The notes: generated from the letters alone by a model not told the origin. Shown: positions 19,897-30,024, numbered from the stretch's first letter. The stretch is 64,000 nucleotides of DNA from Carpediemonas membranifera (GCA_019828565.1 JAHDYR010000067.1:558001-622000), one strand, 5' to 3'. Translations and numbers: made by a program.

Positions 19897-21545
19897 TTGA
19901 GGGGTTGGGTCGAAATCAACCGGGATGATGTCTTCCCGCCTTATGGGTACCTCGCACTCGACCAGCTCAGCCACCCCATCTGACTCACCCACCACCTTGA
20001 ACCACTGGCCGGTGGAGTCGCGGAATAATTGGATGCAATTGTCATTGATCAATGTTCTATGGCATGCCATAGCCTCAAAGGGCACACAGATCTGGTCGTC
20101 GTGTTCGTTGTCGCACAAATGAGTGCGGCCCTCGGTCACCCAGACCATCCGATCATAGTCACCCCAGAACCCCTTGACCCTCTCTGGGAACCGGAGCGGG
20201 GTGGGTGTGAGGCACTTGTAGTCCCTGCGTTTTCCAGGCAGCAGACCCGACTGGGCGATATGACGGGTTACCTTGCCAGCGAAGAGCAGCTGGCGGCCAC
20301 CGAGGAAGACGTTGAATTCATCTGCAGAAGTGATGATCCGGTCGACCCCAAAGGGCAGATCGACGAAGCCAGACATCTCATCATCGTGCCCGAGCCCCAG
20401 CTGGCCACATTCGTTGCCCCCGCTGATCATCTGCCGATCGCCCATGGAGAGGATGACAGTCGCGGTAAATAAACTTACCACATGCATGATGTGATCTGGG
20501 ACAAAGCCAGATGGCACAGCGACTGGGTGGAAGCGGTGTCTGTTCTCCCGCTCGACACGGCCGGTAAACGATCTTGCCTCATATCCAGCCATGACAGTGT
20601 CGGCTGGGGTGAGGATGAACGTCTGACCGCTCATTATCGATACACCAGTCACCATCCCGTGCTTCTCCCAGGGGGCAGGCTGGCCTCGAGCTCGGCGATG
20701 TTGGGGCAGGAGGGGAAGTTGAGGCGGGTCGGGTCGACAAATTGATCAAATGCTGACCTGAACCCAAGCTGGCTACGTCCGTTAGTGCCCCAGCCCCACA
20801 GACCCTTGGGCGTCCTGGCGATGTGGGTGAAGCCGTTGCTGTTGCTATAGACCTCGAGGGCCCTGGGCATCCTGGCCCTGGTGAAGGCGGTGTGATAGTC
20901 CGAGTTAAACATGAAGAGGCGGCCCATGTACATGCGATGGTGGTAGCCATTGTAGCGTCCAGTGAACTGACAGCACTCGCCGTCCTTCTCTGCGACATTA
21001 AACGTGAAGAAGAACTTGCGGCAGAGGAACCAGAGGCACTTGGCCTCGGGGGCGAGAGCCTTGCGGATCTTGTCGTGTGTCTCGGTCCTGCGTGGCTCCT
21101 CCTCTTGAGCCTCCTTCAGCACATTGTCCTCGAGGTATGGGTTGGCCCCGCCACCCATGAGACACGCCCACACCGCGCCCTGGTTCAGCGTGTGCATGGC
21201 GACCGGGAGCTCCTCGCCATCCGCGAGCTCAACGTTCATTGACAGCGGGGGGCCGCTGGTGAGGATCGAGCGGGCGCGGTCGAGGAGGGCTTGCGCGGTT
21301 GGTTTGAGAGGGGGGAGCTTGGAGAACGTGGCGAGGAGGGATTCGAGAGAAGGGGCGCTGGTTGGTGTAGAAGTGCCCTTGTCGTTGTGGATCGAGGGCA
21401 TCTGCCCGTCGAAGTGCCTGGAGTAGGCGCACTGGATCAAGGATGGGATGTCCCCGGAGATGGAGGCCGTCACAACAAGCGAGGCGCGATATGCGGTGAT
21501 CAGCGCATCTCTTATGGCAGATGGCGAGGAACTAGCGCTGCTCAT
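19891..21545 (-). pseudogene. RCC1-like copy E (one-base deletion in a G run; swapped block)
   Basis: The start is the ATG at 21545 and the frame is normal to SLPP, where a run of six G (plus strand, near 20670) is five long, shifting the frame to a stop at 20649. The rest is open from about 20655 to 19891. This single homopolymer change could be a sequence error, in which case the gene is intact. Relative to its array neighbour D, it differs mainly in two places: block 2 (KEAQEEEPRRTETHDKIRK) and the block after WVTEG, which reads RTHLCDNEHDDQ and so on to RDS and is identical in DNA to that of copy I at 41.7 kb. Confidence 0.8.
20024..20136 (-). repeat. Exchanged cassette in copy E, identical to 41698-41810 in copy I
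   Basis: The stretch from the codons just before FRDSTG back to WVTEG is the same base for base in copies E and I, about 21.7 kb apart, although the surrounding genes differ at many positions (tails DFDPTPQS against DVDPYDS, blades GTNGRSQ against GQNGFGQ). Array copies C and D have a different, shorter block here (VTHYYEDENRT). This is the clearest conversion tract in the window. Confidence 0.85.
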
Positions 21546-22033
21546 TGGTTTCAGCGCTCAGCTCGGTGGTGCCCAAATTCTGACTGCCGACTCGCCGACC
21601 GCCGACGCCAGCTGGGAGGTCGGGAGATGAGACGTGCAGCCTCACTGGAGATGAGGCCTGACCACACCCGCGACACACTCCAACAGTGTCCCAGCTAACC
21701 CCACCTGGGTAGACCCACACGGCTCGAGAAACGCCTCACTCAGTCGACCACACAAGCGGACTGACAGTAGCATGGCTGGGCTGCAGGAGGTAGAATGAGG
21801 AGCTATGGCCTGTGTTCCGCCTACTCGAGGTGGTCGGGGATCAGGATCCTCTCGAGGCTAGTCCGCCCTCGTGTGAGAAGCGTGCTTCTGCTGATTGGAC
21901 CAGATGAGAAATGGCCTGGACGAAGCGGAGCAGTGACCAGTCGTTGCCAGTCGACTTTCGACGCCAGTCTTGATGAAGGAACAATAATCGTGAAAATGCC
22001 CTGTCACGACAAGAACCTTGTACCTTCGACACA

Positions 22034-23932
22034 ATGAACAATCCCTGGTATCCAGTCCTTGGAATACCAGCAGAATTCTTTCTCAAAGAGAGAGACGAGG
22101 CTGTTTCCATGCTGACGAGGACTCTGGGCATCTCTGTCGTCGATCTAGGCGAGGTACACTTCTTTGCAGCGCTCAAGCAAGCGCATGCAGTGCCAAATAG
22201 TTCATCTGAGCTCACGATGACCAATGTTATGTGCATCTTGAAAGACGGCGAAGAGCGCCACCACCTGAGCATCGGCGAGCCGCTCAATACGCTAACAGGC
22301 GCCGCCAGCATCCAAATATCGTGTTCAAACCTCCATGCTGGCTTTCATTCCCTCTGCAGAGTGGGAGATGGCGCGCTTTGGTCGACCCAAGGCAACGCTT
22401 GCCCTGGAGGCACCCTCGTCGCACAGGCAGAACTCCACCCTAGGCACGTTGACTGGCGACATAGAAGTGCTGAACACATGCATGGAACATGAGGAGATGA
22501 TGTTCAAAGAGGCACCAACATGCCGCTTCTTCCACGGCGTTTCAGTCCTGTTCGCCAATGCCCCACAGTCAGCAGACGGCGAGATCCTCAGTGCATTCTT
22601 CACAGAACATCTCAAGTGTCGTGTGGCCAGTTGCTTCACCATGCCCGACCTGGCCGGGGCTGGGATCCTCATCTGCCACTCGCCGAGGACCTCGAGGCGT
22701 TGCTCGGCAACCTGCCACCTTTCCAAGGACGCAAGCTTTTTCTGATGCCTCTCGAGCACTTACGCGCCTTCCCGCCCTCTCTCCTCGTCAACGGAGTCCC
22801 CAAGGAGACCATACTCTCCTGTCCCGCCCTTCGCACTGAGCGGCAGGTCGCTGACTTCAAAGCCGAGGGTCTTGGTCTTGTTATCATGTATGACTCGGCC
22901 GAGACTGTCGAGTCAATCGAGCAAGACATGTTCTTCTCGCCCGAGCAGTTTACGGATGGGCAGCACTCACTCGCTGTCGATTTCTACAAGGGCACTCCTG
23001 AGGGCATGGTTGTCGCCCAAGACGTCGAATCCGTCCAGGACCCAGCCCCTGAACCAGAACTAGAGCCTGAGCCCGAGCCCGAGAGGACATACAGCTCACT
23101 CGCCCTCGACACCAGAGACGTCTACCTCCTCGACCGCGACTCGCTCCTGTTCACGACCCGCACCGAGTTCCCCCTCTACCGGGCCGACTCAAACACCAGG
23201 CCGACCCCCATTGGCGTGATGGCCCACACACTCGGCTGTATCCAGGCCGATGAGTACGTCACAGCCAAGGGGCCAGAGCGTCTCATGCCGTCGAGGATGC
23301 GGAACTATCAGTATAGCATGGCCGACATCGACGAGGACGGCATGCTTGCGCACTTTCCCGAGGGCCACCTCGAAGGGTCAGTCCGCGTCCAGCAGCAGGA
23401 CTGCCTCGTGGTAGTTTCCAAGCTCAGTAATAAGCACCATGGGGAGTGTATCGCGTGCCTCAACATGGCTAATGAGTACCGCGTCGGCGGGGGCTACAAC
23501 ACGGGCGCCCGGGCACAAGAGGAGGAGCTCATCAACGTCTTCCTCGGTGGCCGCCAGCTTCTCTTCGCTGGTCGAGTTCCCCTCCATATTGCCCAGTCGG
23601 GTCTGCTGCCTGGAAAACGCAGGGACTACAAGTGCCTCACACCCACCCCGCTCCGGTTCCCAGAGAGGGTTAAGCGGTTCTGGGTCGATGATGGTCAGAT
23701 CGTCTGGGTGACCGAGGGTGTCACCCACTATTACGAGGATGAGAATCGTACTATAGTCCCCATTGAGGCGATAGCGTTCAACAAATGCCCCCTCCGCTTC
23801 TGCGACTCCACCGGCCAGTGGTTCAAGGTGGTGGGTGAGTCAGATGGGGTGGCTGAGCTGGTCGAGTGCGAGGTACCCATAAGGCGGGAAGACATCATTC
23901 CCGTCGATTTCGACCAAAGCCCTCAATCATAA
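22034..23932 (+). pseudogene. PARG-like unit 3 fused in frame to an RCC1-like C-terminus (copy F), with two frameshifts
   Basis: The 5' part is the same glycohydrolase as units 1 and 2. One base is inserted near 22361 (TGCAGAGTGG for TGCAAGTGG) and one lost near 22675 (CATCTGCC for CATCTTGCC); between them the frame is wrong, after them it is restored. From about 22680 the frame runs on through VVVSKLSNKHHGE, CIACLNMANEYRV, GGGYNTGARAQEEELI and then, without a stop, into NVFLGGRQLLFAG and the remaining 130 residues of an RCC1-like protein ending DFDQSPQS. The join is at TCAACGTCTTCC, bases common to other RCC1-like copies, near 23532. The GGG-X7-QEE motif is the catalytic signature of microbial-type PARG. 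The fusion replaces the rest of the macrodomain, so hydrolase activity is unlikely. Confidence 0.85.
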
Positions 23933-24385
23933 ACAAAAGTGCGGGCAAAATTGGTGCCTCTCGAGTTTCACATGAGCTCACGGGCACCCTGGAGTGCCGA
24001 GGCGCGGGCGAGACCCCAGCGGGACCGGGTCGCCGTGCTAAGAGGTTGAATCTGGTGTGAGTTTCGGATATGAATCGAGGTGATTCGATCCGGGAGAATC
24101 GATTGCGCAATCGACTGAAAATGGAGTCAGACCAAGAGAAATGGCGGAAGAGACCGCCGGACAGATAAGAGATAAATGTCCAACCCTCCTTGGGTAACAG
24201 TGTATATGTTGTGTGGCCAGCAAAATCTGGCCAATCATTTCAGTCAACGTCACCCGAGTCCACCGTGTCACATTCAAAGGCACGCATGTAGAGAGGGCCA
24301 ACAGTGCATTTAATCGACACACTGGACAACGATATTGCACAGATCGTTAAACTTCACGAAGCGCGGCAGTGAGTGCTCCTTGCAT
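23933..24385. other. Spacer after the fusion gene, with palindromes
   Basis: No supported gene. The region around 24070-24115 is rich in short inverted repeats built on GAATCGA and TCGATT, including a perfect 16-base palindrome. I looked for a tRNA fold here and found none. Confidence 0.45.
24099..24114. repeat. Perfect 16-base palindrome TCGATTGCGCAATCGA
   Basis: The sequence reads the same on both strands. Related half-sites GAATCGA and TGATTCGA lie just upstream (24072-24088). It could be a dimeric-protein site or a chance palindrome. Confidence 0.5.
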
Positions 24386-24617
24386 GTCGATGATGGTCTG
24401 GGTGACCGAGGGCCGCAGCCATCTGTCTGACGACTACCGCCAGTGTACAGCCAGTGTCCCCATTGAGGCTACGGCATATGGCACGACAAGCAATGTCCCC
24501 TGTTTCCGCGACTCAGCCGGCCAGTGGTTTGAGGCGGCTGATGTGTCAGATGTCACGTGTGGGGTACCCGGTTGGTCGATGGAGATCTCACCAGTCGCCG
24601 TCGACCCAGCGTTTTAG
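24386..24617 (+). pseudogene. Diverged 3' remnant of an RCC1-like gene
   Basis: A frame of about 76 residues matches the family tail: MVWVTEGRSHLSDDYRQC, VPIEATAYG, CFRDSAGQWFEAADVSD and ISPVAVDPAF-stop, against WVTEG-HxxD, VPIEATA, RDSTGQWFKVVGESD and IIPVDVDP in complete copies. It begins abruptly at the MVWVTEG codons and is more diverged than any other copy, so it is an old fragment. The block after WVTEG is a further variant (RSHLSDDYRQCTAS). Confidence 0.8.
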
Positions 24618-24996
24618 TTATAAACCCTGTTAACATCTCGGAGGAAGATCAAGTGACTTCGTCGCGAGTGTGCTGACCGTGGGACGAGGTCCTCCCCCAG
24701 GAGTGGCTGGTCCCGGCTGGTCGGATGTAGATATGCAGCAGTATGTAAATTACCTAAACTTCGTTTAGCGTGACTGGGCAGGCGACCTGTGGACGCAGGG
24801 CGGGGGCCTCGACTCAACGCGGGGACGACGAGCGACCGCCCGCATTCCGTACGAACAACTAAAGACTGGGCCGGGCAGTGATCGTTGCCGTAATGCTGCC
24901 AAGCTCTATCACTTGAGACGTTCAATAATCATTCATCGCCCAAACAATTGGGAGAAGTACACCAAGTTCACAAAGTCAGGAAACGACGTTACCACA
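24618..24996. other. Intergenic spacer before the acidic protein gene
   Basis: No supported gene; a minus-strand open frame (24614-24925) has no domain. The frame of the next gene is open upstream to 24913 but only from a TTG. Confidence 0.4.
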
Positions 24997-27048
24997 ATGA
25001 GAGGTGGAAGGCAAGCAGGCATTAACTTAGGACTTCTGGCCTCGTCTAATATGTCTCTCAGTGGCCTTTCTCTTGAAGAAGAGTATCTGCAGCGCCATCT
25101 TGGGCAACTTCAGAAGACTTACGGCAGTGACGAGGATTCGCGGGACCATCACAGTTATTCGCATGACCAGCGTTCTTCCACTGCGTCTGGTTCTACCAAA
25201 GGCATGCAACGAAACCTTCCCACGTCCTCAATCATCCTTGCCGACATCCGTGAGCGAGTTCCGCCCCAAACCTCGTCCGAACGCCACCTTCTCTCCGCAG
25301 CTACCGAACTACGAGAGATCCGTGAGTTCCACAAGTTCATTTCCGCCCGCCCGCGTGCCGTGCGTCTCCTCGCCGTCCGCCGCTTCTTCGAAGCATGGAC
25401 CCCCTTCACCGTGGCTGATAGTACCCCATCCGCCTGCCATCCTCCCTCTCTGATCAAGTCCGGTATAGACGAGGATGCATCCCTCTCTTCCGAGTTAGAG
25501 AGCGGCGATGCTTGCGCAAGCGATAACGTCGACGTCGACGAAGAGATCGACACCCTCGGGATGGAAGACGCTGACTGGGCAAGGTCAAACATCATAGCCC
25601 GCTCAGAGGAGGTGCGCCAGGCCCGGGTGGCTGGCATCACCCGTCAGCGTATGCACCGGGCGCGGTTTGACCGGGAAGAGCAGAGGTACCATCGGGCACT
25701 CATCAAGGAGGACGAAGAGGGGCAGATGGGGCCTATTGGACTCGCCCATGACAGGTTGAGTGCAGTGCCCAAGAAGGTACGCACGCCTACCGCCGTACGT
25801 CCTCTACTCGAAGAGGAAGAGGATGAAACTTCGGGCGAGTCGGAAACACAGTCTAATCTCGAAGTGATGGAGGATCTGATCTCATTACTCGCATGCAAGG
25901 ACAGTAGTGCTTTGGATTTTTATCTCAACCTCATCCCTCACCTGAAGTGCATCGATTCGGAGGAGGCTAGAGAAGAAGTACTCGCTTACGTGGCACATTT
26001 AGTCGGTGAGGAGCTAGGTACAATGCAGTCGTTCGCCACGGAGTCGGGCGCGGCTACGTTCTTTGCTAGTAACATGTCGCCCAACAAGGCCGGCACAGTA
26101 CAGCAGAGACCTAGGGCAGAAGCCATCCCCACTGAGCCGCCCAGGACACCGGTGATCGCCCAGAGTGCGAATGGAACGCAGGACCAGTCATCAAGTGATC
26201 AAAAATCTGACTCAAAATCAGAGTCGAGAGCCGGGTCAGACCAGGATCCTGGGGCAGCAGACCTCGAGTTCGACACCGACGACACTGACACCGACACCGG
26301 TTCTGTGACCGACTGTGACAATGACTCGAACTCGGCGGTCAGCGACTCTTACCTGCCCACGGAGCTTGACTCGCAGGATGAGTCTGACGTGTCTTCTGCA
26401 GCCCGGTCGATCGATGCGGCCATTCGTCAAGGGTCTGCTCAAATGATGCATTCAAAATCTGGACAATCTGAAGATGCGATTCTTGACCGCTCATATGACT
26501 ATAGCGAAGATGCGGATGCCGTTTCAACCACTTCTGTCGACTCGGACGTCGAGTCTGACTTTTATATTTCGCGAACGGTGGATGATGTGATCAATTCCCT
26601 CATGACCTCGATCGCCCAGAGTCTCCCGACTCTGACCGAGTCAGGGCAGTTTTCCACCGGCTCTGCCGACCGACTTATAACTCTGATCTTCCCGGGTGAG
26701 GGTTCTTCTGATCTTATTGCCCACGTCCAAGCTAGCGTTCAGCGCCACATTGGTGCGATTCCCTTTAACTCTGACGCTCTTATTGCTGACGTTAGGTCTG
26801 CCTTCGAGTGCTACGGCAAGCAGTCGGCCAAGCCATTTGAGGGTGTGTTGGACCTTGAGGCCGACCAAGGGAATGTCGGGGAGGGCGGCCTGGGCGATGA
26901 GGAGGACAATGGCGGGTTCGCGGTGGTGAACATTCGCGACAGCGGGCTGGTTGTCCAGCAGGAATTTGGCATTGATGGGTTCAAGGAGGCGTTGCTGGAG
27001 CGACTTCCGGAGCCCGCGGAACTCTCAGACGACGTGCGTGTCGAGTGA
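24997..27048 (+). CDS. Large acidic protein of unknown function
   Basis: This is a 683-residue open frame from the ATG at 24997 (a second ATG at 25051, MSLSGLSLEEEYLQ, is also possible). I recognise no family. Residues about 80-130 include a helical stretch (SAATELREIREFHKFISARP, then AVRLLAVRRFFEAW), 195-260 a charged coiled stretch (RSEEVRQARVAG, RQRMHRARFDREEQRYHRAL), and 390-520 a disordered region very rich in Asp and Ser (EFDTDDTDTDTGSV, SVDSDVESDFY). The C-terminal 150 residues are more ordered (DDVINSLMTSIAQSLPTL, DRLITLIFPGEG). There is no signal peptide or membrane segment. Composition suggests a nuclear or scaffold protein; that is inference. TGTAAAG follows the stop by ten bases. 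Confidence 0.75.
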   Translation: MRGGRQAGINLGLLASSNMSLSGLSLEEEYLQRHLGQLQKTYGSDEDSRDHHSYSHDQRSSTASGSTKGMQRNLPTSSIILADIRERVPPQTSSERHLLSAATELREIREFHKFISARPRAVRLLAVRRFFEAWTPFTVADSTPSACHPPSLIKSGIDEDASLSSELESGDACASDNVDVDEEIDTLGMEDADWARSNIIARSEEVRQARVAGITRQRMHRARFDREEQRYHRALIKEDEEGQMGPIGLAHDRLSAVPKKVRTPTAVRPLLEEEEDETSGESETQSNLEVMEDLISLLACKDSSALDFYLNLIPHLKCIDSEEAREEVLAYVAHLVGEELGTMQSFATESGAATFFASNMSPNKAGTVQQRPRAEAIPTEPPRTPVIAQSANGTQDQSSSDQKSDSKSESRAGSDQDPGAADLEFDTDDTDTDTGSVTDCDNDSNSAVSDSYLPTELDSQDESDVSSAARSIDAAIRQGSAQMMHSKSGQSEDAILDRSYDYSEDADAVSTTSVDSDVESDFYISRTVDDVINSLMTSIAQSLPTLTESGQFSTGSADRLITLIFPGEGSSDLIAHVQASVQRHIGAIPFNSDALIADVRSAFECYGKQSAKPFEGVLDLEADQGNVGEGGLGDEEDNGGFAVVNIRDSGLVVQQEFGIDGFKEALLERLPEPAELSDDVRVE

Positions 27049-27057
27049 GCCGCGGTT

Positions 27058-27064
27058 TGTAAAG
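27058..27064 (+). terminator. Candidate polyadenylation signal TGTAAAG
   Basis: It lies ten bases after the TGA of the acidic protein gene. The same TGTAAA/AGTAAA core recurs at or just after many stops in this window. Confidence 0.5.
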
Positions 27065-27303
27065 ATGCTGTTTATTGGCAGTGTCTCGTGTTTAGGGTGT
27101 CATGCGCGGGCAAGAAGCGGACGTCGGATCAGATTCGAGCCATGCTGATGGTGGCAACTGTGCTGCTGGACAGAGCTCGACGCACAGCTGAAAGGGGCGG
27201 ACAGGCAGGCCTACCACCGTCATACTCATGCCTCACATCCCTACACCGCAGCTGGCGTCGGCGGTCGGCGAGTCGGCAACCACCGAGCTGAGCGCTGAGA
27301 CCA

Positions 27304-28861
27304 ATGAGCAGCGCTAGTTCCTCGCCATCTGCCATCAGAGATGCGCTGATCACCGCATATCGCGCCTCGCTTGTTGCAACGGCCTCCATCTCTGGGGACA
27401 TCCCATCCTTGATCCAGTGCGCCTACTCCAGGCACTTCAAGAAGCAGATGCCCTCGATCCACAACGCAGAGAGCACTGATACACCAGCGAGCGCCCCTTC
27501 TCTCGAATCCCTCCTCGCCACGCTCTCAGAGATCCCCCCTCTCAAACCAACCGCGCAAGCCCTCCTCGACCGCGCCCGCTCGATCCTCACCAGCGGCCCC
27601 CCGCTGTCCATGAACGTCGAGCTCGCGGATGGCGAGGAGCTCCCGGTCGCCATGCACACGCTGAACCAGGGCGCGGTGGGGGCGTGTCTGGTGGGCGGCG
27701 GGGCCAACCCCGACCTCGAGGACAGGGTGCTCTCACCCCCGAGGCCAAGTGCTCTGGTTCCTCTGCCGCAAGTTCTTCTTCACGCTGAACGTCGCCGAGA
27801 AGGACGGCGAGTTCTATCAGTTCACTGGACGCTACAATGGCTACCACCACCGCATGTACATGGGCCGCCTCTTCATGCTCGACACTGACAAGCACACCGC
27901 CCTCACCAGGGCCAGGATGCCCAGGGCCCTCGAGGTCTACAGCGACTGGTTCACCCACATCGCCAGGACGCCCAAGGGTCTGTGGGGCTGGGGGCAGAAC
28001 GGGTTTGGCCAGCTGGGGTTCGAGTCATTTGAGTTCAACGACCCGACCCGCCTCACCTTCCCCGCCTGCCCCAAGGTCGCCGAGCTCGAGGCCAGCCTGC
28101 CCCTCTGGGAGAAGCACAGGATGGTGACTGCTGTGTCGATAGAGGATTACCAGACGTTCATCCTCACCCCAGCCGACACTGTCATGGCTGGATATGAGGC
28201 AAGATGGTTTACCGGCCGTGTCGAGCGGGAGAACAGACACCGCTTCCACCCAGTCGCTGTGCCATCTGGCTTTGTCCCAGATCACATCATGCATGTGGTA
28301 AGTTTATTTACCGCGACTGTCATCCTCTCCATGGGCGATCGGCAGATGATCAGCGGGGGCAACGAATGTGGCCAGCTGGGGCTCGGGCACGATGATGAGA
28401 TGTCTGGCTTCGTCGATCTGCCCTTTGGGGTCGACCGGATCATCACTTCTGCAGATGAATTCACCGTCTTCCTCGGTGGCCGCCAGCTGCTCTTCGCTGG
28501 CAAAGTTCCCATCCATATCGCCCAGTCGGGCCTGCTGCCTGGAAAACGCAGGGACTACAAGTGCCTCACACCCACCCCGCTCCGGTTCCCAGAGAGGGTT
28601 AAGCGGTTCTGGGTCGATGATGGTCAGATCGTCTGGGTGACCGAGGGTGTCACCCACTATTACGAGGATGAGAATCGTACTATAGTCCCCATTGAGGCGA
28701 CAGCGTTCAACAAATGCCCCCTCCGCTTCCGTGACTCAACTGGCCAGTGGTTCAAGGTGGTGGGTGAGTCAGATGGGGTGGCTGAGCTGGTCGAGTCCGA
28801 GGTGGCCGAATCGTGGGAAGACATCATTCCCGTCGATGTCGACCAAAGCCCTCAATCATAA
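27304..28861 (+). pseudogene. RCC1-like copy G (block 2 lost, frameshift)
   Basis: It starts at the normal ATG after the conserved flank. Up to about 27731 the frame is the family's, with variants KKQMPSIHNAEST and TLSEIPPL. There, block 2 (about 60 bases) is missing, GGTGCT being joined to CTCACCCCCGAGG, and AAGTGCTCTGG is one base short as in copy C. The frame from 27749 to the stop at 28861 is open (370 codons) with blade LWGWGQNGFGQLGFES and tail DVDQSPQS. An ATG-less second half makes a complete product unlikely. About 70 bases after its stop match the 3' flank of copy K, pointing to segmental duplication. Confidence 0.8.
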
Positions 28862-29098
28862 ACTTCCTGACCTGTGCTGTGGACCGCACAACACCAAAAC
28901 TGCCTTTGGAGTCAGATATGTGACACGGGGTTGAGCCACTCGGATGATGTCAGCAGGCCGGACTGCAGTTCGTGGATGCCGGAGGAATGCCTTGGCGCGT
29001 CAAGGTGACAGAGAGACGAAGGAAGGCAGGTGTGTGCGGGGAAGGTCTGGAGGCAGCGCCCGGGTCGTTCGCAGGTTAAGGTTCAAAACGAACAAAAT
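28862..29098. other. 3' flank of copy G and 5' flank of the LRR gene
   Basis: The first about 70 bases are shared with the 3' flank of RCC1-like copy K (57115-57185, opposite strand). No gene. The motif at 29068-29088 is annotated separately. Confidence 0.5.
29068..29088 (+). promoter_or_regulatory. Second copy of upstream motif TTCGCAGGTTAAG
   Basis: It matches 734-754 at 19 of 21 positions and ends 11 bases before the LRR gene ATG. Confidence 0.35.
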
Positions 29099-29929
29099 AT
29101 GAAGGCAACCAAGACGCACGACATTGGCGAAACAGAGCTCATTTTGAACGGACCACCTACTGACGACGAGCTTTCGCTCGACTCTCGGCTGAATGATGCG
29201 CTGGAAACTGTCGTTATTACTGACAGAGAGGTTGAAAGCGTTGCTCCGATCCTTTCTCTCAAATTCCTCGAATCCTTGACTATCAATCGGTGTAATCTAA
29301 CAGAATTGCCCCCAATGGAGCCGAGTCCTTCACTCGAATTCCTCAATCTCAATGAGAACGAGATCGACCTCAAATCTCTGAACCAAGCCATCGAATCGGG
29401 TCTCCTCGCCCACGTTCGAGTCCTAAACCTCGAACAGAACTTCTTCCCCGTTGTTCCCGCCATTTCCAACGCCGAAGCGATCACGGACCTCTCTCTGGCC
29501 TACAACAAGCTTACTGCGCTCAGTAGTCTGCCAAGAAACACACTACAGCTTGACCTCAGCCATAACCAGCTGTATAATGCGGACCTGCTGCGGAGTCTGG
29601 TGCGTCTTCGTACCGTTTCTCTCTCTGACAACGAGCTCAGCTCCGTGCCCACCATCCCCCCATCGGTATGCACGCTGGACCTCTCTAACAATCAGCTGGC
29701 CTCAACTACAGACCTCAGGCTTCTCGCAGAGATGCCCATGCTTCGTACCCTTGATGTTCGAGGCAACCCTCTTTGCCAAGAAAAGGACTATCGTCTCGCC
29801 GTCATTTACCATCTACAGGGGATCGGGGAGCTTGACGGGGAGGCTGTGTCGGTGGAGGACAGAGTAGCTGCCATTAACATGTTTGAAAGGGTCATGGCAC
29901 ATGATCTGGCGGCGACGGCGGTGTATTGA
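29099..29929 (+). CDS. SDS22-type leucine-rich repeat protein
   Basis: This is a 276-residue cytosolic protein starting MKATKTHDIGETEL. From about residue 35 it is built of 22-residue leucine-rich repeats: LESLTINRCNLTELPP, LEFLNLNENEI, VRVLNLEQNFF, ITDLSLAYNKLTAL, LQLDLSHNQL, LRTVSLSDNELSSV, VCTLDLSNNQLAST and LRTLDVRGNPLCQ. It ends with an LRRcap (KDYRLAVIYHLQGIGELDGE, then AVSVEDRVAA) as in SDS22, U2A' and ciliary LRRC proteins. It probably acts as a protein-binding scaffold; a ciliary role is only suggested by the family and by the upstream motif shared with the gene at 782. The ATG is 11 bases after that motif. TGTAAAC lies 18 bases after the stop. Confidence 0.88.
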   Translation: MKATKTHDIGETELILNGPPTDDELSLDSRLNDALETVVITDREVESVAPILSLKFLESLTINRCNLTELPPMEPSPSLEFLNLNENEIDLKSLNQAIESGLLAHVRVLNLEQNFFPVVPAISNAEAITDLSLAYNKLTALSSLPRNTLQLDLSHNQLYNADLLRSLVRLRTVSLSDNELSSVPTIPPSVCTLDLSNNQLASTTDLRLLAEMPMLRTLDVRGNPLCQEKDYRLAVIYHLQGIGELDGEAVSVEDRVAAINMFERVMAHDLAATAVY

Positions 29930-29946
29930 GGCAGATCATAGATGCT

Positions 29947-29953
29947 TGTAAAC
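29947..29953 (+). terminator. Candidate polyadenylation signal TGTAAAC
   Basis: It lies 18 bases after the TGA of the LRR gene, in the same position class as the other TGTAAA signals here. Confidence 0.5.
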
Positions 29954-30024
29954 TGCGGGGTTGCCGAGCTGGAAGTGATGAGTATTTGTATGTCGTATAT
30001 TCAGTTTATGGGCATCCACGTCCC

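Larger units (their letters stand above)
12796..23932. repeat. Tandem array of three ~3.55-kb units (RCC1-like / PARG pairs)
   Basis: Unit period is 3542 bases (C to D) and 3574 bases (D to E), the same for RCC1-like starts (14429, 17971, 21545) and glycohydrolase starts (14918, 18460, 22034). Each unit has a minus-strand RCC1-like gene, a 488-base divergent spacer that is almost invariant, and a plus-strand glycohydrolase gene that runs tail to tail into the next RCC1-like gene. Outside the RCC1-like variable blocks, units are nearly identical, so the array is young or homogenised. Confidence 0.92.
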
